DNA from: an uncultured Lachnospiraceae bacterium
GTDB taxonomy: Bacteria; Bacillota; Clostridia; Lachnospirales; Lachnospiraceae
Reading direction: 5' to 3'
DNA length: 64,000 bases
Assembly (NCBI GenBank): GCA_910579495.1
Contig: CAJTVD010000010.1
Location: 1-64,000 of the forward strand
Shown here piece by piece: positions 33,762 to 41,124 of the stretch. Each line of letters begins with the position of its first letter. The first letter of the stretch is position 1. The notes beneath the pieces were generated by a model that saw nothing but the letters and a program-made list of their open reading frames with translations, had not been told where the DNA came from and made no database searches. Made by a program: the position numbers and the translations under genes.

Positions 33762-34803
33762 TACAATCACCCTTTAAAAGTACATCTCTCACATATTCAA
33801 TTCTTCCACTAACTCTTCTAGGAGAATTGCTTGCATGTGTTGTTGTGTGTTTCTTAAATTCTTCCGAACCCAACCATTCCATTGAATCGGGTACTAAATC
33901 TAGATTTTCTCTCAGTGCTAATGCTACACCTACTGAAATAGCCTCGAAACGTACTCTAGGTGTTGATTTTGCATTCTTTGTTTTAGCAAAACCATATGGG
34001 AAATATTTTTCAACAAAATTAAGCATGTTTCTAAATTCTTTTTCATATACATCTTTATCAAATTCTTTTTCTTTTCCCTGTACGAAATCATTTAAGAAAT
34101 CATCTACAACATGCTGAAAATTCTGATAGTTATTCAAATATGCAAAAAATCTAACTATCAATTCTGAATCTTCATATCTATTTCTCATTGTATCACTAAT
34201 CGGACATAATTTATTAAACTGTTCGTCCTTAGCACATTTTTCAACAAATTTCATAAATGCTCCTGCATAAGAACCTCGTCTAATTTCACTGGGAATAGCA
34301 TGAGTACCACCCGTATTAATTCTATTAAAAATATCTTGTCTGATTTCAATAGTGGTAGTATCAGCTAAAACAATTATTCTTAAAGTGCGTCCTTTAAATT
34401 TTCTTTGGAATATTTCCGGTAAATCAGTAAACTTAAATCCGTTCAATGAAGTCAGTTTTTCTAATCCATTCAACATCAAATCATTATACAGAAACTCTTC
34501 CAACGTCTGAGTCCTTTGGGCACCGTCAATTATTTCACATCTACCATCTTCATTATCAGAAAAAAACATAAACGGTATAGGTAACCCTAGCAATACAGAT
34601 TCAATAAATCTTACTTTTTTAGCATTATCCCATACAAATTTTCTCTGATATTCAGGAATATAAAAATCATCTGCACGAAACTTATCAACCAATACCTCTA
34701 TCGGATAATCCTTTGTATCAAAACTAATTTCTTTCTGCAATTCTCTAATCTGCCCTTCAGCCAAATCCTTCATTTCAGATGTCATTTTATCATTCTTCAA
34801 CAT
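33745..34803 (-). CDS. DUF262 (ParB-like, GmrS-type) protein
   Basis: 352 residues. The N-terminal DUF262 domain has YIPEYQRKFVW near residue 48 and IIDGAQRTQTL near 91, where the canonical DGQQR reads DGAQR. FNRINTGG lies near 165. The family has a ParB/sulfiredoxin-like NTP-binding fold and is part of GmrSD type IV restriction enzymes, but the DUF1524 HNH nuclease (GmrD half) is absent here: the C-terminal part is helical with no HNH motif. It overlaps the methyltransferase gene by 14 bases and the HEPN gene by 17 bases. It may sense modified or unmodified DNA and control the HEPN partner (inference). Confidence 0.85.
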   Translation of the reverse strand: MLKNDKMTSEMKDLAEGQIRELQKEISFDTKDYPIEVLVDKFRADDFYIPEYQRKFVWDNAKKVRFIESVLLGLPIPFMFFSDNEDGRCEIIDGAQRTQTLEEFLYNDLMLNGLEKLTSLNGFKFTDLPEIFQRKFKGRTLRIIVLADTTTIEIRQDIFNRINTGGTHAIPSEIRRGSYAGAFMKFVEKCAKDEQFNKLCPISDTMRNRYEDSELIVRFFAYLNNYQNFQHVVDDFLNDFVQGKEKEFDKDVYEKEFRNMLNFVEKYFPYGFAKTKNAKSTPRVRFEAISVGVALALRENLDLVPDSMEWLGSEEFKKHTTTHASNSPRRVSGRIEYVRDVLLKGDCNENDA

Positions 34804-35854
34804 TCTTCACCTCTTTACAATTCTCCAAATGGTCTAATATGCTCCTGCCTATGGCCTCACCCAATTTTACCGGAACCGCATTTCCAATGTGAACACCGAT
34901 TTGTCTATTAGTCTGTGGATGATTAACATCAATAAACTTGTAATCGGGTGGAAAAGACTGCAAAATAGCACCTTCTCGCATAGATAATGCCCTATTTTGC
35001 TCTGGGTGCCCAAATCTTCCATTTCCATATCCATAAAACTGAGTAGTAATCGTTGGTGAAGGTTTTCCCCATTCCATCCTACCATACACTGCACGATAGC
35101 CTTGACCTGTACTCTTTTTATGGCAAGACAACCGGAGTTTCTCATCCCAATCTTTCCAAGTCCCTCCCGGAACAGATTTCTTAATTCGCTTTTTATTAAT
35201 CTTAGACAATTTACTTGCCCTATGCAAAGTATCTGTCTTACAAGCTTCTCCATCTTTTATTTGTGGCAAACTTCCAATTGCATCTTTTACCGTGATATAG
35301 TTTTCTTCAGTATACAAAGGAGATATTAATGAAATATCTCCAAATTTAGATGCCAACAGTACCAATCTGCTTCTACTTTGTGGCACGCCATAATCTGCAC
35401 AATTAACAATCTGCCAACTAACATGGTATCCTTGAGCTTCAAGTCCATTTACAAAATCTTCAAAAACTTCCTTTTTTACTAGTTGTGGTACATTTTCCAT
35501 TGATATTATATCCGGCTTAATCTCTTTAACCAAATCTCTAAAATAATACAATAACTTCCACTTTTCATCTTTTGGGCCTTCTTTGGTATAACGCAAAGAA
35601 TACGTTGAAAATGGCTGACATGGTGCACACCCCATCAGAACTTTAATACAACCTTCAGGATAATATGATTCAATTTCTTCTTTTTTTAAATCTTCTACTC
35701 CCTTATTTATAAAAACCGAATCATTATTCTCCTCATATGCATACTGACATGTGGAATCAATATCTATACCTGCTGCAACTGTTATTCCAGCCTTTCTTAT
35801 TCCATATGTCAGTCCACCTATACCGCAAAACAAATCGACTGCAACACAGTTCAT
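34790..35854 (-). CDS. DNA (cytosine-5)-methyltransferase
   Basis: 354 residues with the ordered C5-MTase motifs: I (DLFCGIGG, residue 7), IV with catalytic cysteine (GCAPCQPFS, near 75-83), VI (ENVP, 120), VIII (QSRSR, near 170), a target-recognition region (~200-290), and IX/X (GNAVP near 325). All key residues are present, so it should be active, adding 5-methyl groups to a target that cannot be read from sequence. It starts within the stop of the XRE regulator gene (TAATG) and overlaps the DUF262 gene. No classical restriction endonuclease is encoded alongside it. Confidence 0.93.
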   Translation of the reverse strand: MNCVAVDLFCGIGGLTYGIRKAGITVAAGIDIDSTCQYAYEENNDSVFINKGVEDLKKEEIESYYPEGCIKVLMGCAPCQPFSTYSLRYTKEGPKDEKWKLLYYFRDLVKEIKPDIISMENVPQLVKKEVFEDFVNGLEAQGYHVSWQIVNCADYGVPQSRSRLVLLASKFGDISLISPLYTEENYITVKDAIGSLPQIKDGEACKTDTLHRASKLSKINKKRIKKSVPGGTWKDWDEKLRLSCHKKSTGQGYRAVYGRMEWGKPSPTITTQFYGYGNGRFGHPEQNRALSMREGAILQSFPPDYKFIDVNHPQTNRQIGVHIGNAVPVKLGEAIGRSILDHLENCKEVKNVEE

Positions 35855-36099
35855 TACTTTCCACCTGCCTTTTTTCTATCTTTTTTATCGCAATCATCAA
35901 CGAAGAGAAGATATGTTTCAATTTCTAATGCTTCTGCAATTTTTTGTATGTTATCTAATGATATACTTCTCTTACCACATTCAATTGCACTAATATACGT
36001 TCTGTGCAAACCTGCCTTATCAGCAAACTGTTCTTGGGATACTCCCATTTTATTTCGATAATATTTCAAATTACGTCCAAACACTTTTACAATATTCAT
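35854..36099 (-). CDS. XRE-family regulator, likely controller of the cassette
   Basis: 81-residue helix-turn-helix protein (GRNLKYYRNKMGVSQEQFADKAG, then LHRTYISAIECGKRSISLDN). The size and place at the head of a methyltransferase gene match C proteins of restriction-modification systems. The ATG at 36099 follows GGGTGAG; a GTG three codons earlier is possible. Its stop overlaps the methyltransferase start. A small inverted repeat, ACAAT and ATTGT six bases apart (36143-36158), lies upstream and could be its operator. Confidence 0.85.
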   Translation of the reverse strand: MNIVKVFGRNLKYYRNKMGVSQEQFADKAGLHRTYISAIECGKRSISLDNIQKIAEALEIETYLLFVDDCDKKDRKKAGGK

Positions 36100-36142
36100 A
36101 TTACTCACCCAGTTTATTTTATCTCCTTGAATACAATACGTC

Positions 36143-36158
36143 ACAATAGCGGCATTGT
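36143..36158 (-). promoter_or_regulatory. Possible operator upstream of the XRE gene
   Basis: ACAAT-N6-ATTGT, with arms one helical turn apart, sits about 45-60 bases before the XRE start. It is the only evident dyad in this leader and resembles a controller-protein site in size, though short dyads occur by chance in AT-rich DNA. Confidence 0.3.
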
Positions 36159-36248
36159 CGTTAATGAAACAACCTCCTTTTTTCGATAATTTTCTCGTCA
36201 TGTTTAAACTTGGAAAAGGAATTGAATAAATGACGGCAAACGCTCAAA

Positions 36249-36426
36249 CTCCTTGAAAATAAAGACTTTTTCCTTATTATCCACACCTTCACTTCCCTGC
36301 TGGACAGTGCCGGGGTCAACTAGGTATGCACCGAGCCGCCTGACCGGGCACGCCTCCAGCTCCCTGACCAGTATATACACCCACAAAACAATTGAAGAAT
36401 TAAGGCAGGCCATTGAAATGATATAA
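36249..36426 (+). pseudogene. Tyrosine recombinase, C-terminal remnant
   Basis: In one frame: HTFTSLLDSAGVN and then a TAG. After a frameshift: RLTGHASSSLTS, IYTHKTIEELRQAIEMI and a stop. This is the catalytic end of a phage/ICE integrase, including GH of box II and the tyrosine in IYTH. The arginine expected before HTF is an isoleucine codon. It is in the same orientation as the N-terminal remnant at 32413-32774 and belongs to the same integrase type, so both are probably parts of one gene. Confidence 0.75.
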
Positions 36427-36461
36427 CCCCTTCCGGATAGCTTCCAGAGGGGCTAATATTC

Positions 36462-36480
36462 TGTCACTAACTTGTCACTA
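36462..36480 (+). repeat. Direct repeat TGTCACTA x2 after the integrase remnant
   Basis: TGTCACTA occurs at 36462-36469 and 36473-36480, just past the integrase stop. Short repeats there are often arm-type integrase sites or lie next to the attachment site. No matching copy was seen at the ffh side. Confidence 0.4.
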
Positions 36481-36500
36481 GCCGTGTTTCCCAAGCCAGC

Positions 36501-37796
36501 CTAAAATCCCACATAAACGATAATCTGAAAAATCCCCTTTTCGCAATAACAGCCAATATTCCCGCCAATCTTATCTGAAAAGGCCGCCACGCTCTGCATC
36601 CCCAGCCCATGCTCCGCCCCCTTGGCGCTTCTGGGAAGCCCTGTTAATGGGTCGAATTTCACTTCCTTTTCACATATATTTTTCATGTGGATCAATAAAT
36701 GTTCCGGTGTACAATGAATCTTCGCATCCACATACCGCTTTTCTTTTTCCTTAAAATCCTTCACGCTGTTTATTGCATTTTCCAGCAGGTTTGCAATGAC
36801 TGCCGCTAATTCATAGTCACAGACCGGAAGTTCTTTGGGGATAATAAGGTCAGGCCTTACAGTAATATCCAGTTTCCAGGCTTTTTCCATCATCTGCGAA
36901 AGGATCGAATGGATAATGAGATTGTCACAGTATCTTATCACTTTATTTTCATCCGTTACCCCATGAATGTATTCTGTTATTTTTCTGATCTCCCCATATT
37001 CCTCCTGGGAAAGAAGGGCATCTATCATGTTAGAATAATGCCGCATATCATGGCGCAGTATCTTCAAGTTTTTCTCAGACTGCTCCACCAGATGATATTG
37101 ATTTTCCAGCCCTTTGATATAAGTCTCAAAAAGTACATTTTTCCAATAAATTCCCGCTCTGTTTGACTCACTTTCCACATACCGGAAAACTACTACATAA
37201 GATACGAACATGGTAATGATAAACATGCCAAGCCCAATGCTGTTTTTGGGATAATCATAAATCGTATAGGGGAAAACTGCCAGAAAAGAAAAACCACAAT
37301 AAAAAAATACGGGAATCAGGCATAATTCCCACCATTCCTTCCTGTTTTCCCCCACATAGCATTTCAGCCAGATTTCCCTGATTTTGGTATACAGAAAAAC
37401 CCAAATAGAAAAATGGACCAAAAATCCTCCCATTAACGCCATTACCATATTTTTTGAATAAATAAAAAAAATGGCTGAGATAATACTGCCAGCAATCACA
37501 TAGTTCGATGCAGTAAGCCCCATAAACAAAACCCTGTTATCCCTGGTTTCTGATATATAGATTGCCGTAGACTGGGTCACGAATATTTGGACCACAGTCA
37601 GGACAACAAAAAAAAACTTGCTGTCCCCAAGCAGGGTAAGCTTCATGCAGTCTGTGAGCGTTAAAACCAAAAAAGAAGAAAAACAAATTCCCATTGTTTT
37701 TCTTTCAGAATAACGGTGTGTGACAAATGAATAAATAAACAACAACAAAAATATATGGCTTATCATATAAGAAATATATCTGAAATAATCCACCAT
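36501..37796 (-). CDS. AgrC-like sensor histidine kinase (GHKL family)
   Basis: 431 residues. The N-terminal half has about six membrane helices, as in peptide-sensing AgrC/PlnB-type kinases. The phospho-acceptor region is LRHDMRHYSNMIDALL near residue 248, and the GHKL ATPase has NLLENAINSVKDF and HGLGMQSVAAFSDKIGG near the end. It is eight bases downstream of a LytTR regulator gene. No AgrB-type processing protease or peptide precursor gene is visible nearby, so the signal is unknown. Base composition is closer to the chromosome than to the defence cassette. Confidence 0.88.
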   Translation of the reverse strand: MVDYFRYISYMISHIFLLLFIYSFVTHRYSERKTMGICFSSFLVLTLTDCMKLTLLGDSKFFFVVLTVVQIFVTQSTAIYISETRDNRVLFMGLTASNYVIAGSIISAIFFIYSKNMVMALMGGFLVHFSIWVFLYTKIREIWLKCYVGENRKEWWELCLIPVFFYCGFSFLAVFPYTIYDYPKNSIGLGMFIITMFVSYVVVFRYVESESNRAGIYWKNVLFETYIKGLENQYHLVEQSEKNLKILRHDMRHYSNMIDALLSQEEYGEIRKITEYIHGVTDENKVIRYCDNLIIHSILSQMMEKAWKLDITVRPDLIIPKELPVCDYELAAVIANLLENAINSVKDFKEKEKRYVDAKIHCTPEHLLIHMKNICEKEVKFDPLTGLPRSAKGAEHGLGMQSVAAFSDKIGGNIGCYCEKGIFQIIVYVGF

Positions 37797-37804
37797 GCCA
37801 TTTC

Positions 37805-38539
37805 CTACCTATACTGGCCGGAAACAAATAAAAGATATTCCTTTTTCACGCCTGCGCTCCTGGCTTTGCTGATGGGGACACTTATATTGCTTTCCATAAT
37901 GGCCTCGTTCTGTGTCAGCTTTCTCACATATTTTAAATTAATCACAAAAGATTTATGTACCTGCAGAAAGCCGTGGCTGTTTAAAAGTTCCCTGATCTCT
38001 GCATCAAAAGATTTTCTGATAAAAATGCTTTTGATACATTCCCCGTTTGCCAGATGAATTTCCAGCATTCTGGATACATTTTCAATATATTCAATTCTGG
38101 AATAGGGTATGGCAACAGAGCCGTCTTTGGTTCTAATTTCATAAAAAAAATCCCTTTTTTCCTCCCGGCAGGAAAAGGCATAATCCATGGCCTCAAAAAA
38201 ATCTTCCTCCCTGACTGGCTTTAGCAAATACCTTGCTGCATGTACACGGTATGCATCCAGTGCAAAATCATCGGAGGAAGTAATATACAGGATCACATTT
38301 TTATTGCTGATTTTCCGTAACTGGCTGCCAATGTCAATTCCCGTTTTCTCCTTCATCAGCATATCCAATATATAGATATCCGCCAGCTCCTTTTGGCTGA
38401 TCTTATCATAAAGCCTGGAAGGATTGGTAAACTTCTCAACCATTACATCCGTATCTTCCAGAGATTCCAGGAATTTCTGCAAAAGCTTTTCTATTTTGAT
38501 CAGGTCTTCAATGCTGTCGTCACAAATTATTATTTTCAT
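37805..38539 (-). CDS. LytTR-family response regulator (AgrA-like)
   Basis: 244 residues: receiver domain (DDS near residue 7; phospho-acceptor in IYILDMLMKEKTG near 55; K in LLKPVREEDF near 107) and a LytTR DNA-binding domain (IEYIENVSRMLEIHLANGE to HKSFVINLKYVRKL). It is upstream of its AgrC-like kinase and 31 bases after ylxM. The pair lies between ylxM and the mobile remnants. Confidence 0.9.
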   Translation of the reverse strand: MKIIICDDSIEDLIKIEKLLQKFLESLEDTDVMVEKFTNPSRLYDKISQKELADIYILDMLMKEKTGIDIGSQLRKISNKNVILYITSSDDFALDAYRVHAARYLLKPVREEDFFEAMDYAFSCREEKRDFFYEIRTKDGSVAIPYSRIEYIENVSRMLEIHLANGECIKSIFIRKSFDAEIRELLNSHGFLQVHKSFVINLKYVRKLTQNEAIMESNISVPISKARSAGVKKEYLLFVSGQYR

Positions 38540-38570
38540 GGTTAAAGTATAGCATAAGAATTCTTACAGG

Positions 38571-38921
38571 TCAAATTTCCCCAATCTTCCTGGCTATTTC
38601 CTCTGCCTGCTGCAACAAAGATTCTTCTTTTCCGCTCCGGTACTTCTCCAGCAATACCTGTATCTGTCCCGCCAGTTTTTTCGTCTCCTGGAATTTCTCT
38701 ACTAAATGAAGCTTCTCCTCGTACCCTTCCAGAATCCGGTCACACCGCTTAACCAGGTCATGCACTCCCTGCCGGGAGATCTTCTGTTCCTTTGCAATCT
38801 CGCTTAAACTTAAGTCGTGAAGGACAACATCCTCATAAACATATCGCTGATGCTCTGTCAAAAGCTCCCCATAGAAATCATACAGCAGTCCCTGCCGGAC
38901 GATCTTCTCCATTTCTCCCAT
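38571..38921 (-). CDS. ylxM: YlxM-like helix-turn-helix protein
   Basis: 116-residue protein of the YlxM/p13 family with a sigma-70 region-4-like fold: LLTEHQRYVYEDVVLHDLSLSEIAKEQKISRQGVHDLVKRC. YlxM is normally encoded directly upstream of ffh and associates with SRP in some species. Here the two genes are about 7 kb apart. The first ATG is kept; one three codons later is also possible. Confidence 0.9.
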   Translation of the reverse strand: MGEMEKIVRQGLLYDFYGELLTEHQRYVYEDVVLHDLSLSEIAKEQKISRQGVHDLVKRCDRILEGYEEKLHLVEKFQETKKLAGQIQVLLEKYRSGKEESLLQQAEEIARKIGEI

Positions 38922-38975
38922 CCTCTTTCCCTATCTTTTCCACTTTACCGGCGCTGCCTAAGGCTCTCCCCGTAA

Positions 38976-39818
38976 TCAGTAAGAATCCGACGGAAGCTGC
39001 CCCAGCAGTTTCTTGTAGGCCCTGCTGAAAGTAGAATAGTCTTTAAACCCGCATTCCACGCTGGCTGCTGTAGCAGGTGTCCCCACAAGGATCAGGTTCC
39101 TTGCTGCAAGAATCCTTTTCTCCAGTATGTACTGATGCATGGAGTACCCGGTTTCTTCCTTAAACTTCCGCATCATATGGTACTTACTTAGATAAAACCT
39201 GGCGGACAGGGCTTCAATGGTCAGGTCCCTGGAAAGATTTTCATTAATGTAGTGAATCATTTCCACAATCTTCTTATCATATCTGGCAGTTTTGTGGAAT
39301 ACTTCCGGATTGCCGATACAGTATCTGTTCAGCTCAATCAACAGCTTCAAAAACAGAATCCTGCTATACATCTGGCTGGCATACTGGCCATCATTTTCCA
39401 CGGTTTCCAGAAGCTTAATGGTTTCAAACATAGTCCTTCCCACAGTGGGGGAAAGGCGGATCACGCCGCTCCCCTCCCTCTCCGACATTTTGAAACACAG
39501 ATCCAGGTTGCCCTCTGGCTCCGAATGCTCTTCCAGATATTCACAGGAAATATAAAATACATACCTTTCATAAACATCTTCCCCGTTTATAAAAGGCTTA
39601 TGGATTTCCCCTCTTTTTACAAGAAGGATATCATGGGGCTCCAGCTTATAGGTTTTTCCCTCCACATGGTATTCCACTCTTCCGGAAATAAACCATATCA
39701 GTTTGTGAAAATCATGATAATGGTAGGCGTACTCCCCTGGCAGGCTGTCCCGCAAATGGAACAGCCTGAATTTTTCCATAAGGTACCCGCTTTTTACTGT
39801 TTCCCGGATTTCTTCCAT
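38976..39818 (-). CDS. AraC-family transcriptional regulator
   Basis: 280 residues: an N-terminal cupin-like ligand domain (YHYHDFHKLIWFISGRVEYHVEGKTYKLEPHDILLVKRGEIHKP region, residues ~30-75) and a C-terminal pair of helix-turn-helix motifs (LTIEALSARFYLSKYHMMRKFKEETG and ATAASVECGFKDYSTFSRAYKK). The ligand is not evident. It follows the GH25 gene by 62 bases on the same strand. Confidence 0.9.
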   Translation of the reverse strand: MEEIRETVKSGYLMEKFRLFHLRDSLPGEYAYHYHDFHKLIWFISGRVEYHVEGKTYKLEPHDILLVKRGEIHKPFINGEDVYERYVFYISCEYLEEHSEPEGNLDLCFKMSEREGSGVIRLSPTVGRTMFETIKLLETVENDGQYASQMYSRILFLKLLIELNRYCIGNPEVFHKTARYDKKIVEMIHYINENLSRDLTIEALSARFYLSKYHMMRKFKEETGYSMHQYILEKRILAARNLILVGTPATAASVECGFKDYSTFSRAYKKLLGQLPSDSY

Positions 39819-39880
39819 TGCTCTCCCTTTGTCTTTCCCCTGTTCCCAATGCCTGTACAGGCACCTTACCTTTTCACTCT

Positions 39881-40969
39881 TTACTGCTTATATTCCTTCA
39901 TACATACATTCATATCCACGTCCCCGCCGATCCCCCTTACCGCACCGGTAGAGGAATACTGCCATACGGTAAAATCATAAGGAAAATAAACAGAAGTATC
40001 ATAATAAGCAAACCATTTATCATAGGCTTCTATCTGTTCCATATCCAGCATGATCATAAAGGTTTTTATATTGCCATAAATCATGGGGGTATAGCCCGCT
40101 TCCCTGATCCTCTCGCAAAAGGCGATGGCCGCCCTGGTATACTCCTCTTTGGTCATTTCCGCAGTCCTTGCGGTATCGCTCCCTGTCTCTTCCAGGTCAA
40201 TCACCACCGGATAGGCAACATCATAATCCTCTATCAGGCCCAGCACAAACTCGGCCTCCTCCACTGCCTCTTCCTCTGTAAGGGCCTGGGTATAAAAATA
40301 AATCCCCACATCAATATCATGTTCCAGCGCCCCTTCTATATTGTCCTGAAAGTATTCGTCCTCCACCAGCTTACCTTCAGAATTTCCCCTATAGCCGGCA
40401 CGGATAAAGGCATAGGAAATCCCATCCTCAGAAACCCCTTTCCAGTCGATCTCCCCCTGATGCTTGGATACATCAATGCCTTTTTGGGAATCCACGCCCC
40501 CGGCCTCATCCCTGTAGATAATTTCCTCATCCTTGATGATAAAATTCTCCCGGGCATAATTATGTTTCTTTAGCTTATCCGATATGGGGAAAAAATGATA
40601 TCCCCCATCGGCATAAACCACCACATCTTCCGTAAAAAAGTCCCTGAACACAGAAATGATGCTATCCCCTTCCAGGACCTTCTGTTTTATCCCTCCCAGC
40701 AGCGCTTTCCTCTCTTCTTCCATTGCTGCCTGGACCGCCGCCTCTACCTGGTTGTCCAAGTCTTTCTGGGAGTAAATATATTCGCTGGCAATGCCCTCCA
40801 GTTCCTGGATCCTTCCCATGGCCTCCACGCTTGCATTCCTCATGCTGTAATTCTGCAGCATAAGGAAAATACAGCCCGTAAGCGCCGCCAAAGTGATCAG
40901 GCAGAAAAATATATTGGTGATCAGGCTCACCTGCTGCATCCTTCGGTTTCTTCTTGTGGTTTTTCTCAT
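39881..40969 (-). CDS. GH25 family muramidase-like protein, membrane-anchored
   Basis: 362 residues. A basic N terminus and one membrane helix (residues ~15-38) anchor the protein, a region of ~110 mainly charged residues follows, then a GH25 (lysozyme) domain from GIDVSKHQGEIDWKGV near 163, with FIRAGYRG, IDVGIYFYTQAL and the acidic pair in VVIDLEE near 265. GH25 enzymes cut the MurNAc-GlcNAc bond of peptidoglycan, so it likely acts on the cell's own wall or germinating spores. Its promoter carries an unusual hairpin/operator (41014-41055). Confidence 0.88.
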   Translation of the reverse strand: MRKTTRRNRRMQQVSLITNIFFCLITLAALTGCIFLMLQNYSMRNASVEAMGRIQELEGIASEYIYSQKDLDNQVEAAVQAAMEEERKALLGGIKQKVLEGDSIISVFRDFFTEDVVVYADGGYHFFPISDKLKKHNYARENFIIKDEEIIYRDEAGGVDSQKGIDVSKHQGEIDWKGVSEDGISYAFIRAGYRGNSEGKLVEDEYFQDNIEGALEHDIDVGIYFYTQALTEEEAVEEAEFVLGLIEDYDVAYPVVIDLEETGSDTARTAEMTKEEYTRAAIAFCERIREAGYTPMIYGNIKTFMIMLDMEQIEAYDKWFAYYDTSVYFPYDFTVWQYSSTGAVRGIGGDVDMNVCMKEYKQ

Positions 40970-41013
40970 TCCTCTCCAAATCCTTCCAGGACAATTTTTC
41001 CCTTGTGTTTCAA

Positions 41014-41055
41014 TATAGTGAACGGCAAAAAGGGTTCTTTTTATCGTTCACTATA
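41014..41055 (-). promoter_or_regulatory. Long inverted repeat at the GH25 gene transcript start
   Basis: Perfect 11-bp arms TATAGTGAACG and CGTTCACTATA enclose an inner AAAAAG/CTTTTT stem with a four-base loop, giving a 42-base hairpin. It begins directly after the -10 element and so would be the first 42 bases of the mRNA or a repressor operator. There is no T-run after it, so it is not a terminator. Confidence 0.7.
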
Positions 41056-41084
41056 AGTATAGTATGAAATTACAGATTTTGCAA
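41056..41084 (-). promoter_or_regulatory. Promoter of the GH25 gene
   Basis: TTGCAA (41079-41084), 17 bases, TATACT (41056-41061) on the minus strand. The inverted repeat adjoins the -10. Confidence 0.65.
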
Positions 41085-41124
41085 TTGCTTATCTTTTCCA
41101 TTCCTGGATTATGCGCCCCGAAAC

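Larger units (their letters stand above)
31740..36480. mobile_element. Degenerate integrated element between ylxM region and ffh
   Basis: The stretch contains the N-terminal and C-terminal parts of a tyrosine recombinase on the plus strand, a truncated small protein, a type I toxin-antitoxin-like locus and an AT-rich defence cassette, all between genes that are neighbours in related chromosomes. No intact integrase, relaxase or transfer gene remains. Ends are not defined by a recognisable attachment-site pair; the limits given are those of the recognisable remnants. Confidence 0.6.

Noticed and set aside
36204..36413. A 69-codon minus-strand frame
   Set aside because: It is antisense to the clear integrase C-terminal remnant, which explains the long frame.
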